Positions 46,854-55,057 are shown, counted from the first letter of the stretch. The stretch is DNA of 55,872 nucleotides from Bacteroidota bacterium (GCA_005798905.1 SYIK01000002.1:1-55872); one strand, 5' to 3'. Translations and numbers: made by a program. The notes: a model not told the origin generated them from the letters alone.

Positions 46854-47711
46854 TTAGTTTATAATCAGTGATTTTTCAAAAACACATACCCCCGCCCAAG
46901 GGTATTGTCGGTTAGTGCCCGAAGGTTCCGGTATGACTGCTAAAGACAACATTTCATCAGTGAGGCGTTTGAGATCTGCAGCAGTTTTTAACCTAGACTT
47001 TGACTCGATTGGCTTCCAACCATAAAGGCGAAAAAAGTCTTCTCCCTCTTCCGGTGCAAAAAGCAAAGGAGTTTTTGCATTTAAAAGTAAATTACCCATT
47101 TCTTGATCAATTAACGGAAGTATTGATGGTGATAGCAAATCGGTTATCCACTTATCGAACCCAGGTGTATGTGAAAGATCGAATGCAAGCGTACCCACAT
47201 CTGTCTCCGACAGGTAAACAAGCAATCCTTCTGTGATAACAACTGTTCGTTTATTGTTTTTTGCAATTTCTTGAAAAAAGTCCATCCTCTCAGCTCGTTT
47301 TGACAAATCAATAGCAACACGAGTGTACTGACAAACTAGTTTTTCATCTTTCATCATCTCATTCATGTATGAGGTTATTTCCGGCAAATCCACATCAATC
47401 CAATGCAATTCGACTGGTAACGAAAGACGGTAAGCTCGGGTATCTAGTCCACTAGCCAGATTTAACACTTGTGTAAACTCACTTTTTATACAGTTGAGTA
47501 CGAATTGATCAATGAGCCAGGTTCGTGCAACCAACGACCAACTATTCTTTCGACCAGTTGTCATTTCGCTAACAATTTTTTCGCCACGTTCTCCTGCCAA
47601 TCTTCGTGCAAATGGATCTCTAAAAACTGCATCAGGTCTATCTGTTTCATCAGCACGATAAACAGCTACCCAGCGAGAAGTATCGGCAATGTTTCTTATA
47701 GCGTGGTCCAT
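46854..47711 (-). CDS. SAM-dependent O-methyltransferase of the leucine carboxyl methyltransferase (PPM1/TcmP-like) family
   Basis: This 285-residue protein shows the PF04072-type layout: N-terminal 'DTSRWVAVYRADETDRPDAVFRDPFARRLAG' at about residues 10-40, then the SAM-binding 'VLNLASGLDTRAYRL' at about 81-95 with 'IDVDLPEI', and 'VVITEGLLVYLSETDV' at about 151-166. Family members methylate carboxyl or hydroxyl groups of small molecules and polyketides. It diverges from the acetyltransferase gene across a 156-base region. Its GC content is higher than that of the hut genes next to it. The membership of this gene in the plus-strand cluster is inference. Confidence 0.83.
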   Translation of the reverse strand: MDHAIRNIADTSRWVAVYRADETDRPDAVFRDPFARRLAGERGEKIVSEMTTGRKNSWSLVARTWLIDQFVLNCIKSEFTQVLNLASGLDTRAYRLSLPVELHWIDVDLPEITSYMNEMMKDEKLVCQYTRVAIDLSKRAERMDFFQEIAKNNKRTVVITEGLLVYLSETDVGTLAFDLSHTPGFDKWITDLLSPSILPLIDQEMGNLLLNAKTPLLFAPEEGEDFFRLYGWKPIESKSRLKTAADLKRLTDEMLSLAVIPEPSGTNRQYPWAGVCVFEKSLIIN

Positions 47712-47802
47712 AATGTTAGATGAAAATCAACTTTTGGATAGTAACTAAATCTCCATTGATTGAGTATTATTAAAGTAAAGATAGTAAATAGCAATTTTCT
47801 AG

Positions 47803-47810
47803 TAATTTTG
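47803..47810 (+). promoter_or_regulatory. Candidate promoter -7 box (TAATTTTG) for the accessory operon
   Basis: This exact TAnnTTTG match lies in the methyltransferase-GNAT divergent spacer and would give a leader of about 53 bases before the GNAT ATG at 47868. A looser minus-strand TATCTTTA at 47783-47776 could serve the methyltransferase, so the spacer may hold two facing promoters. Neither has a good -33 element. Confidence 0.4.
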
Positions 47811-47867
47811 ATAAACTACTTTTTTTATTTAAACCTACTTAAATTAAAAAAGTCTATTACACCAGCT

Positions 47868-48374
47868 ATGCATAAAACTGTTCTAAAATCCTGGGAAAAA
47901 GTGGATATCCCAATACTAGCAACGTATTTCAATAATATCCGAATCTGGAACAATTTACGAGACTATATTCCTCATCCATACACAGAGGATGATGCGACAA
48001 AATTTATAGAAGCACAGGAGGTAATAGACCCTATTCAAAATTTTTCCATCCTGCACGAAGATGAACTATGTGGTGGTATAGGAATTATTTTGAAAGAGGA
48101 TATTTATAGAATGAACGTAGAGTTAGCCTATTGGATTGCAGAGCCTTTTTGGGGGAAAGGAATTGCCACAGAAGCCGTACGTCAAATGACAGAATATACC
48201 TTTGAAAAATTTGCGATTAATAGAATAATTGCTGAGGTATTCGAATACAATCCTTCGAGCATGCGAGTATTAGAGAAAAACGGATACTATTTACAATCCG
48301 TATCCCGAAAAGGAGTTTTGAAAAACGATTACTTATACGACAATTATATCTGGATAAAGCAAAAAATCTATTAA
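47868..48374 (+). CDS. GNAT N-acetyltransferase (RimJ/RimL type)
   Basis: A 168-residue acetyltransferase starting at the ATG at 47868 (an upstream TTG frame adds hydrophobic residues absent from the family). The acetyl-CoA pyrophosphate loop is in 'PFWGKGIATEAVRQMTEYTFEK' at about residues 94-115, followed by 'INRIIAEVFEYNPSSMRVLEKNGY'. The RimJ/RimL group acetylates amino groups of proteins, peptides or small amines. First gene of the plus-strand run, 19 bases ahead of the PqqD-like gene. Confidence 0.85.
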   Translation: MHKTVLKSWEKVDIPILATYFNNIRIWNNLRDYIPHPYTEDDATKFIEAQEVIDPIQNFSILHEDELCGGIGIILKEDIYRMNVELAYWIAEPFWGKGIATEAVRQMTEYTFEKFAINRIIAEVFEYNPSSMRVLEKNGYYLQSVSRKGVLKNDYLYDNYIWIKQKIY

Positions 48375-48393
48375 CCTATCAAAACAAAACACC

Positions 48394-48639
48394 ATGATCA
48401 AAAAAAATATAGCAACAAACGAATTGGGATATGTTTTCAATCCTGCAACTGGCGATTCTTTTAATACAAATCCTATTGCAGCTAGTGTACTTCGTTATAT
48501 GCGTGAAGGAAAATCACTTTCGGAAATTAAAAAGATAATCTTAGCTACTTATGAAGTTGAACCAGATATGATAGAAAAAGACCTAGACGACTTTTTGCAA
48601 TCGCTTAAAGAATTTAATCTTTTAGCACCAGTTGTCTAA
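48394..48639 (+). CDS. PqqD-family small protein (possible RiPP recognition element)
   Basis: This 81-residue protein has the PqqD fold pattern: an initial strand pair 'ELGYVFNPATGDSFNTNPIAASVLRYMREGKSL' at about residues 9-41 and a winged-helix-like C-terminal half ending 'DDFLQSLKEFNLLAPVV'. PqqD-like proteins bind leader peptides for radical SAM or other modifying enzymes in ribosomal peptide (RiPP) pathways. No pqqA, pqqE or recognisable precursor gene is nearby, so here it may recognise a substrate for the ATP-grasp enzyme 20 bases downstream. Family assignment is good; role is inference. Confidence 0.8.
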   Translation: MIKKNIATNELGYVFNPATGDSFNTNPIAASVLRYMREGKSLSEIKKIILATYEVEPDMIEKDLDDFLQSLKEFNLLAPVV

Positions 48640-48659
48640 CCCTTTAATAAAAAATTAGT

Positions 48660-49700
48660 ATGAAACCAATTGTTATTGCCGTTACCGGTCTAAATGCAAT
48701 CGACAGTCCCGGACCTGGCGTTGCTGTTGTCCGAGCTATACGCGAAGAAATCGATCGACCCGTAAGAATAATAGGGCTCGCTTATGAAAATCTAGAGCCG
48801 GGAATTTATATGGATGGGATTTGTGACAAGACTTATCAGATATCGTACCCAGCAGCAGGCCCTGAAGTGCTTTTCAATCATCTAACAGTAATTCATGAAA
48901 AAGAAAAGTTAGATCTTGTTATTCCCAATTTTGATGCAGAACTTCCGAATTTCATGACACTGGCAACTCGCCTACAGGCAATCGGAATCCGTAGTTTTAT
49001 GCCCGATCCAGCAATGTTTGCTGCTCGGGATAAACAACAACTTTTTTCTTTTGGAAAAGAAAATGGATTCAAAGTCCCAAAAGATTATGTTATTAATTAT
49101 GTAGGGGAACTACAATCAGCTGCAGAATCATTGGGCTATCCTTTGGTTGTAAAAGGGAAATTTTATGATGCCGTCGTAGCTTATACTGCTGAACAAGCAC
49201 AGAAAGCGTTTTTTAAGATAAGTGGTAAATGGGGACTGCCAATTATATTACAAGAATTTATTTCAGGAACAGAAATAAATGTAGCCGCATTAGGAGACGG
49301 AAAAGGTAATACCATTAGTGTAATTCCAATGAAAAAATTATATATTACGGATAAAGGAAAAGCTTGGGCTGGAATCACGCTGCAAGATGAAACGTTGATT
49401 GAATTAGCCAGCAAGTTTATTCGCACCACAAATTGGCGAGGAGGCTTTGAATTGGAAATTATGCAACATCAATCAGGAGATTTGTACATTATGGAGATCA
49501 ACCCACGATTCCCTGCTTGGATCTATCTAACTGCAGGTGCAGGTCAGAACCAGCCAGCATCTTTGGTAAAAATGGCGCTGGGCGAAGAAGTACTCCCTTT
49601 TACTGACTATGATGCAGGCAAACTATTCATCCGTTATGCATGGGATATGATAGTGGACATATCCCGCTTCCAGCAGTTTACTGCAATGGGGCAATTATAA
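48660..49700 (+). CDS. ATP-grasp ligase (PylC/CarB-like)
   Basis: A 346-residue carboxylate-amine ligase. A pre-ATP-grasp domain ('VIAVTGLNAIDSPGPGVAVVRAIRE', residues 4-28) precedes the grasp core: 'YPLVVKGKFYDA' at about 160-171, 'LQEFISGTEINVAALGDG' at about 197-214, and the Mg-binding E-x-N in 'IMEINPRFPAWIYL' at about 278-291. Such enzymes activate a carboxylate as acyl phosphate and join it to an amine. The opening N-terminal fold resembles that of PylC and amino-acid ligases. It lies between the PqqD-like gene and the PLP decarboxylase; all three probably act on one substrate. Confidence 0.85.
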   Translation: MKPIVIAVTGLNAIDSPGPGVAVVRAIREEIDRPVRIIGLAYENLEPGIYMDGICDKTYQISYPAAGPEVLFNHLTVIHEKEKLDLVIPNFDAELPNFMTLATRLQAIGIRSFMPDPAMFAARDKQQLFSFGKENGFKVPKDYVINYVGELQSAAESLGYPLVVKGKFYDAVVAYTAEQAQKAFFKISGKWGLPIILQEFISGTEINVAALGDGKGNTISVIPMKKLYITDKGKAWAGITLQDETLIELASKFIRTTNWRGGFELEIMQHQSGDLYIMEINPRFPAWIYLTAGAGQNQPASLVKMALGEEVLPFTDYDAGKLFIRYAWDMIVDISRFQQFTAMGQL

Positions 49701-49725
49701 TTCATCATTACTCAAATTAAAAACT

Positions 49726-51066
49726 ATGTCTAAACTAAAATATGAAAGGCCTTTTATTAAAAAAATGATGGTAGGTATGCTTGATAAAACCGGTGTACAA
49801 AGTGAATATACGCCCTTCACACATATTGATGGTAATGCTGTTAAAGAACTCATTCGCAAATACGGTAGTCCCGTTTTCATAATGAGTGAAACGCAGATCC
49901 GATCAAACTACCAAACTGCTGTCCGTGCGTTCAGTACCCGTTACCCTAAAGTACAATTTGCTTGGAGCTATAAAACGCATTACAATAATGCTATCTGCCG
50001 CATTTTTCATCAGGAAGGATCCTGGGCTGAGGTTGTCAGCGGGTTTGAATACCAGAAAGCCCTTAACAACGGAGTACCAGGGAATCAGATTATTTTTAAT
50101 GGTCCCGATAAAAAAGAAGAAGAACTTCGTCAGGCAGTTGCCAATGATTCATTGATTCACATTGATCATTTTGAAGAACTCTATTTGTTGATTTCTGTTT
50201 GTAGTACTTTAGAAAAAAAAGCGCAGGTATCTATTCGAGTGAATATGGACACTGGTATTTATCCAATTTGGGATCGATTTGGATTTAACTATGAAAATGG
50301 ACAAGCCTGGACTGCACTTCAGAAAATAGCAGCTTCGAATGTACTTTCCCTGGCTGGACTGCACACGCATATCGGAACATTCATGTTAAGTACTAATGCC
50401 TATGCGGTAGCTGCTAAAAAACTAAGTAGTCTGGCTCATCATTGTAAAACCGATCTTAATATAATTGTTAAGTACATTGACCTAGGCGGTGGCTTTCCTG
50501 GAAACAATACACTAAAGGGAGCTATTGGCACTTTGCAGTTACCTACGGTTGATGAATTTGCAGAGGCTATCTCATCTGCCATCTTGAATGCTGGGTTTCA
50601 ATCCTCTGAACTTCCTATGCTAATCTTGGAAAGCGGACGATTACTTGTTGACGATACGGGATATTTGCTTGGCACCGTGTTAGCAAACAAAAAACTAAGC
50701 GATGGAAGAAAGGCAACAATAATGGACTTTGGCGTGAATATTTTATTCACTTCTTTTTGGTATGATCATAAGATTAGTCCTGCACAAGAAGTAACTCCCT
50801 ATCAAGAAGACACGGTACTATATGGTCCGTTGTGTATGAACATTGATATTGTGCGGGAACATGTGAGTCTCCCTTTGTTGAACCGTGGCGACCATGTTGT
50901 AGTACACAAAGTAGGTGCTTATAATATGACACAATGGATGCAATTCATTTCAATGCGTCCTGCTATCGTTCTAATTGACCCCCAAGGTACCTCTCATGTA
51001 ATCAGGAAGCGAGAAGATTTAACGTACTTGGAACAATTGGAGCAAATACCTGCACATTTAAAATAA
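49726..51066 (+). CDS. Fold-III PLP-dependent decarboxylase (DAP/ornithine decarboxylase-like)
   Basis: A 446-residue enzyme. The PLP-binding Lys is in 'FAWSYKTHYNNAI' at about residues 82-94; 'GLHTHIGTFML' at about 211-221, 'DLGGGFPGN' at about 250-258, 'ESGRLLVDDTGYLL' at about 304-317, the interface Cys in 'YGPLCMNIDIV' at about 365-375 and 'VGAYNMTQW' at about 397-405 complete the family set. All residues needed for catalysis appear present. Substrate is not lysine-pathway by context. The same fold appears in speA (29446-30846), but the two are not close in sequence. Only 10 bases separate it from the next gene. Confidence 0.85.
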   Translation: MSKLKYERPFIKKMMVGMLDKTGVQSEYTPFTHIDGNAVKELIRKYGSPVFIMSETQIRSNYQTAVRAFSTRYPKVQFAWSYKTHYNNAICRIFHQEGSWAEVVSGFEYQKALNNGVPGNQIIFNGPDKKEEELRQAVANDSLIHIDHFEELYLLISVCSTLEKKAQVSIRVNMDTGIYPIWDRFGFNYENGQAWTALQKIAASNVLSLAGLHTHIGTFMLSTNAYAVAAKKLSSLAHHCKTDLNIIVKYIDLGGGFPGNNTLKGAIGTLQLPTVDEFAEAISSAILNAGFQSSELPMLILESGRLLVDDTGYLLGTVLANKKLSDGRKATIMDFGVNILFTSFWYDHKISPAQEVTPYQEDTVLYGPLCMNIDIVREHVSLPLLNRGDHVVVHKVGAYNMTQWMQFISMRPAIVLIDPQGTSHVIRKREDLTYLEQLEQIPAHLK

Positions 51067-51076
51067 ATTTGCTTAC

Positions 51077-53269
51077 ATGAGCAACCGCTTCAAAAAGTAC
51101 ATACAGAATCTATCTGAAGAAGTATTACATAGTTATTCTATTCTACTATTCTCAGGAAGTAGACCATTGGGATTTTTATTGCTGCTCGTTAGTTTTTTCA
51201 AACCTTTCGCTGGAATGACCGCATTGTTATCAACCATTACAGCAATTCTATTTTTAAACTTGACCGGAATAGAACGATCTCCCATTCACAAAGGACTTTA
51301 TAGTTATAACGCAGTTCTTATTGGTTTGGGAATGGGCTCTTTGTACATGCCTAGTTCTGCTTTTTGGATTCTTTTGTTTCTACTTTTACTATTGTCTGTC
51401 GTTCTCTCGGCTGTTCTTGCAAAGATTCTTTCACCTAAGGGGCTTCCTTTTCTTACTATTCCTTTCGTAATTAGTTTCTGGCTGCTTGCGCTTGTTTCAC
51501 GCGAATTCACAGCGCTTCATTTATCCACCAGAAATATTTACTGGCTGAATGAGCTGTTTGCTTATGGAGGAAACTGGCTAGTCAGTTTTGTACAATTTTT
51601 CGAAAAAATGCCTTTGCCTGCCTTATGGATTACTTTTTTCAAATCACTCAGTTGTCTGATTTTTCAGGAAAATGTACTGGCGGGCTTATTCATTTTTATC
51701 ATACTTCTTTTTCATAGTCGTATCTCCGCAAGCCTGGCTGTAATTGGTTTTATCACTGGGTTTCTATTTAGCGGACTCGTACAGTCATATGATTCCGAAT
51801 CTGGTAATTATCTGATGAACGGAAATTTTATTTTAGTTAGTATGGCAATAGGCAGCTTTTTTCTAATCCCATCTTTTCGCTCATATCTATGGGCTGTAAT
51901 GGCTGTTCCTTGTACATTTATTTTAATGGTCGCCCTTGGAAAAATATCCGGTTTATTAAATCTTACTACTTATTCCTTGCCGTTTTCTTTTACTACAATT
52001 CTCCTGATAATTTTTTTTCAATTAATTCGTACTTCTGGCCGCTTAGTCATTACCCCACAACAGTTTTACTCTCCAGAGAAAAATTTATACAGCTACCTTA
52101 ATTCCAGTAAAAGACTTTTTTCGGAGCGATACATGCCTTTGCAGTTGCCATTTCTTGGCGAGTGGATTGTTTCGCAAGGATACGATAGTGATATTACTCA
52201 CAAAGGAGAGTGGAGTAAAGCACTCGATTTTGTGATTGTAGATTCTCAGATGAAAACCTATTCCTCCTATGCTATCCAACCAGAGAATTTCTACTGTTAT
52301 GATAAGCCAATACTAGCTCCTGCATCTGGTTATGTATTGGAAATAATCGACCACATAGAAGACAATGAGATTGGCAAAGTCAATCGTAAGGATAACTGGG
52401 GCAATACAATTGTACTATCACACGGAAAAGGCTTGTACACCAAACTGAGCCACTTGCGAAAGAATTCATTTAAAGTAAAAGTTGGTGATAATGTAAAGAC
52501 AGGTGATGTGTTGGCGAGTTGTGGAAATTCGGGTCGCTCGCCTGAACCCCACTTACATTTTCAGGTACAATTAACGCCCTATGTTGGAAGCAAAACATTT
52601 CCTTATCCTTTTCAGTCTTTTATTAAGCGCAAAAATGGTGTTGCTAAATTGATTGAATTTGCTGTACCCGAAGTAACTGATCATGTAAGCACAATAGTGA
52701 TTAACAATAGTATTTCCTTGGCTTTCGAATTTATTCCAGGATATCGTCTTCGAATGTCAGCTGAATATTTTGGAGATCAAGATTGGGAAGTTTATACGGA
52801 TGATTACAATAACACCTACCTATATTGCCATCAAACAGGAGCAACGGCTTATTTTAATCGCAATCAAGCCTTCTTTTATTTTACGGCTTTTTATGGCAAT
52901 CGAAAAAGTCTGTTGTATTTATTTTATCTCAGTTGCTATAAAGTTGTATTCAGTACTGATCCTGCCTGCGTTGTACAAGATGAGTTTCCCCAACAATGGA
53001 CGCGTACAAATTTAGGAAAGTGGCTTCAGGACTTGATTGCTCCTTTTTATATTTTTCGCCGATTGGTGTTTGCATCAAGAACTCAAGTTACAGGAGGAAG
53101 TATTTTTGAACCAGCTATTACAGTATCTTCTGAAACACAACTTCAATATCTCCATATGAAACATATTTACCACCAAGCTGAAGTTCGTATTGAGCAAAAT
53201 AGGATTGTTTCTTTCGAGGTTTATTCTCATCTTCGTAAAACAAAAATCATATGCAAATCAAACGATTGA
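51077..53269 (+). CDS. Urea transporter fused to M23-family metallopeptidase domain
   Basis: A 730-residue protein. The first ~335 residues are a urea-transporter (UT, PF03253-like) channel of about ten membrane helices in two repeats; repeat one has the pore motif 'YNAVLIGLGMGSL' at about 78-90, repeat two 'LMNGNFILVSMAIGSF' at about 246-261. From about 345 to 505 lies an LytM/M23 domain: His of 'DITHKGEWSKALDF', then 'SHLRKNSFKVKVGDNVKTGDVLASCGNSG' and 'PHLHFQV', which supply Zn ligands. A further ~225 residues at the C-terminus are not recognised. The peptidase domain is expected in the periplasm. Its gene overlaps the next by 19 bases. Confidence 0.88.
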   Translation: MSNRFKKYIQNLSEEVLHSYSILLFSGSRPLGFLLLLVSFFKPFAGMTALLSTITAILFLNLTGIERSPIHKGLYSYNAVLIGLGMGSLYMPSSAFWILLFLLLLLSVVLSAVLAKILSPKGLPFLTIPFVISFWLLALVSREFTALHLSTRNIYWLNELFAYGGNWLVSFVQFFEKMPLPALWITFFKSLSCLIFQENVLAGLFIFIILLFHSRISASLAVIGFITGFLFSGLVQSYDSESGNYLMNGNFILVSMAIGSFFLIPSFRSYLWAVMAVPCTFILMVALGKISGLLNLTTYSLPFSFTTILLIIFFQLIRTSGRLVITPQQFYSPEKNLYSYLNSSKRLFSERYMPLQLPFLGEWIVSQGYDSDITHKGEWSKALDFVIVDSQMKTYSSYAIQPENFYCYDKPILAPASGYVLEIIDHIEDNEIGKVNRKDNWGNTIVLSHGKGLYTKLSHLRKNSFKVKVGDNVKTGDVLASCGNSGRSPEPHLHFQVQLTPYVGSKTFPYPFQSFIKRKNGVAKLIEFAVPEVTDHVSTIVINNSISLAFEFIPGYRLRMSAEYFGDQDWEVYTDDYNNTYLYCHQTGATAYFNRNQAFFYFTAFYGNRKSLLYLFYLSCYKVVFSTDPACVVQDEFPQQWTRTNLGKWLQDLIAPFYIFRRLVFASRTQVTGGSIFEPAITVSSETQLQYLHMKHIYHQAEVRIEQNRIVSFEVYSHLRKTKIICKSND

Positions 53270-54420
53270 TTTTTTTAGTGCTCTTTTTGTTTTACGGTGT
53301 GACAGTATTGCCACAGCAACAACTGAAAAGCGGAGAAGCTGATCTTGAATCTTATCGGATGTACAGCGAAAATAAATGGAACGAACTTTTACAATTTGGT
53401 AAAAATACCATTACCTCTGGAATCGATTTCCCTTTACTGCGCATGCGCATAGGATATGCAGCATTTATGCTTGGCAACTACAGTGAATGTCTGAAGCATT
53501 ATCAATCGGTACTAGCTCAGAATGCTGATAATGCTACTGCCTTGATTTATTGTTACTGGAGTAGCTATTACTTAAACAATTTAAGTCTCGCTCGATTTTA
53601 TGCTGGAAAAATGAGTCCCGAACTTCGTGCAACTGAGAACATCCGAAGTGCACTAATCTCTGGGGTAAATTTGGAATACAGTTTCAAATCAACCGACGTT
53701 TCCATCCGTGGAAATGCCCAGTATGTAAAAATGGGAATGAATGTAGAATTGGGACACCAACTCCATTTGGAAAATAACATTGCTCTATATAACCAAATCA
53801 TTCAAGAGCCTTTATTCACAGCTGTTACTAATAATACAAATATTCAAATTGCACAAAAAGAGTTTGTTACTAAATTAGTATATACGGCCTCAGAGAAATA
53901 TCAATTAATTGCCGGTTTTCATTATTTACATACCCCATTTAATAATTTTCTCTATAGAAATTATATTGGATCTGCAGGGGTAAAATACATGATGAATTAT
54001 GTGCAAGTGCAGGGATTTTTTCAAGCCGGCCGTATTCGAGACAGCACCTATACACAAGCCAACGCAGTTATCAGCTATTTCCCAAAGGGTAATACAAATT
54101 TGTATTTAGTAGCTGACTTGGCCGTTAGCAAAGAACCTACCCTATCGCAAACATTAGGTTTTCGTTTTAACAAGAAGATTTCTCTCGAAGGACGCATCAC
54201 AGGAGGTGCATATTATAATTTACTTTCCAATGATGCACTTTACGTATACGATGATATTGATTTAAAGAAACTAAGGATTGGTGGTAGTTTGTATTATATG
54301 ATTAATAAGGGTTGCACTTTTCAATGCCATTACGCCTTTGACCGAAAGGAACTTTATCAACGAACAGGTATATATTTTAATCAACATTCAATAACAGGAG
54401 GTATTCAATGGAACTTTTAA
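53251..54420 (+). CDS. Exported TPR plus outer-membrane beta-barrel protein (YaiO-like)
   Basis: A 389-residue protein with a signal peptide (residues 1-21). Residues 30-130 are two to three TPR-like helical repeats ('LRMRIGYAAFMLGNYSECLKHYQSVLAQNADNATALIYCY'). From about 140 to the end, alternating strands with aromatic girdles form a beta barrel of perhaps 12 strands, ending in Phe ('GIQWNF'), the usual outer-membrane insertion signal. YaiO-family proteins look similar. Starts inside the last codons of the UT-M23 gene and overlaps the next gene by 13 bases. Confidence 0.75.
   Translation: MQIKRLIFLVLFLFYGVTVLPQQQLKSGEADLESYRMYSENKWNELLQFGKNTITSGIDFPLLRMRIGYAAFMLGNYSECLKHYQSVLAQNADNATALIYCYWSSYYLNNLSLARFYAGKMSPELRATENIRSALISGVNLEYSFKSTDVSIRGNAQYVKMGMNVELGHQLHLENNIALYNQIIQEPLFTAVTNNTNIQIAQKEFVTKLVYTASEKYQLIAGFHYLHTPFNNFLYRNYIGSAGVKYMMNYVQVQGFFQAGRIRDSTYTQANAVISYFPKGNTNLYLVADLAVSKEPTLSQTLGFRFNKKISLEGRITGGAYYNLLSNDALYVYDDIDLKKLRIGGSLYYMINKGCTFQCHYAFDRKELYQRTGIYFNQHSITGGIQWNF
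54396..54401 (+). promoter_or_regulatory. Shine-Dalgarno-like AGGAGG before the TPR gene
   Basis: A perfect AGGAGG lies six bases before the ATG at 54408, inside the end of the beta-barrel gene. Most genes in this phylum lack such sites, so this one may drive translation of an internal, overlapping start. It also partly encodes the barrel protein, so chance is not excluded. Confidence 0.4.
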
Positions 54421-55034
54421 ATCGTAAATTATGTTTATTGATCATGGCATCTTTATTAATGCTACATGTTCAATCACAGACAACAGAATCAATGCAAAAA
54501 GCATTTAAGCAAAGCTATACCGAAGAGTATAAGAGTGATTATGCGACTGCTATCACACACTTACAACGGGTATATAAGGAAGATAGCTATGAATTAAATT
54601 TGCGGATGGGTTGGCTTTTTTATAGTGATAAAAAATATGCAAAGTCTATGGACTATTATCAAAAAGCTATCGATTTGCGTAAATATAGCATCGAAGCTCG
54701 GCTGGGTTATATCGGCGTTGCCAACGCATCCAACTTGCACGAAAAAGCTTATGCGAAATATGAAGAAATCCTCAAAATAGACCCTTACAACAGTATTGCT
54801 AATTACTGGGTGGGCGTCAACTATTACACAATAAAAAAATACGATATAGCAGCAAAATATTTAGAGTTGGTAGTAAATATGTATCCTTTTGATTATGACG
54901 CTAACCACATGCTTGGATGGACTTATCTAAACCTTGGCCGTAGTGCCGAAGCCAAACATTTATTTGAAATTGCACTGCTGAATAAGCCAGATAATTCATC
55001 AGCAAAAGAAGGATTGAGTAAATGCAATAAATAA
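54408..55034 (+). CDS. Exported tetratricopeptide-repeat protein
   Basis: A 208-residue protein with a signal peptide (about residues 1-24) and four or more TPR units, clearest in 'YELNLRMGWLFYSDKKYAKSMDYYQKAIDLRKYS' and 'DYDANHMLGWTYLNLGRSAEAKHLFEIALLNKPDN'. TPR arrays scaffold protein-protein contacts; here a periplasmic partner for the barrel protein is likely. It overlaps the upstream gene by 13 bases and ends the compact plus-strand run. Confidence 0.8.
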   Translation: MELLNRKLCLLIMASLLMLHVQSQTTESMQKAFKQSYTEEYKSDYATAITHLQRVYKEDSYELNLRMGWLFYSDKKYAKSMDYYQKAIDLRKYSIEARLGYIGVANASNLHEKAYAKYEEILKIDPYNSIANYWVGVNYYTIKKYDIAAKYLELVVNMYPFDYDANHMLGWTYLNLGRSAEAKHLFEIALLNKPDNSSAKEGLSKCNK

Positions 55035-55045
55035 TTTTTTTTTAT

Positions 55046-55053
55046 TAATTTTG
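55046..55053 (+). promoter_or_regulatory. Candidate -7 box (TAATTTTG) before the S74 gene
   Basis: This exact TAnnTTTG match ends four bases before the ATG at 55058. With the rnpB spacing, transcription would start at or next to the ATG, implying a leaderless message. No convincing -33 element was found. Confidence 0.35.
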
Positions 55054-55057
55054 TCTA

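Noticed and set aside
48394-49700. PQQ biosynthesis
   Set aside because: Only a PqqD-like protein is present; no pqqA, B, C or E homologue was seen.
49726-51066. Lysine biosynthetic lysA
   Set aside because: Family motifs fit, but no lysine-pathway neighbours exist and the companions (PqqD-like, ATP-grasp, UT-M23) point elsewhere; left unnamed.
51077-53269. Urease gene cluster
   Set aside because: There is a urea-transporter domain but no ure structural or accessory gene in the window.
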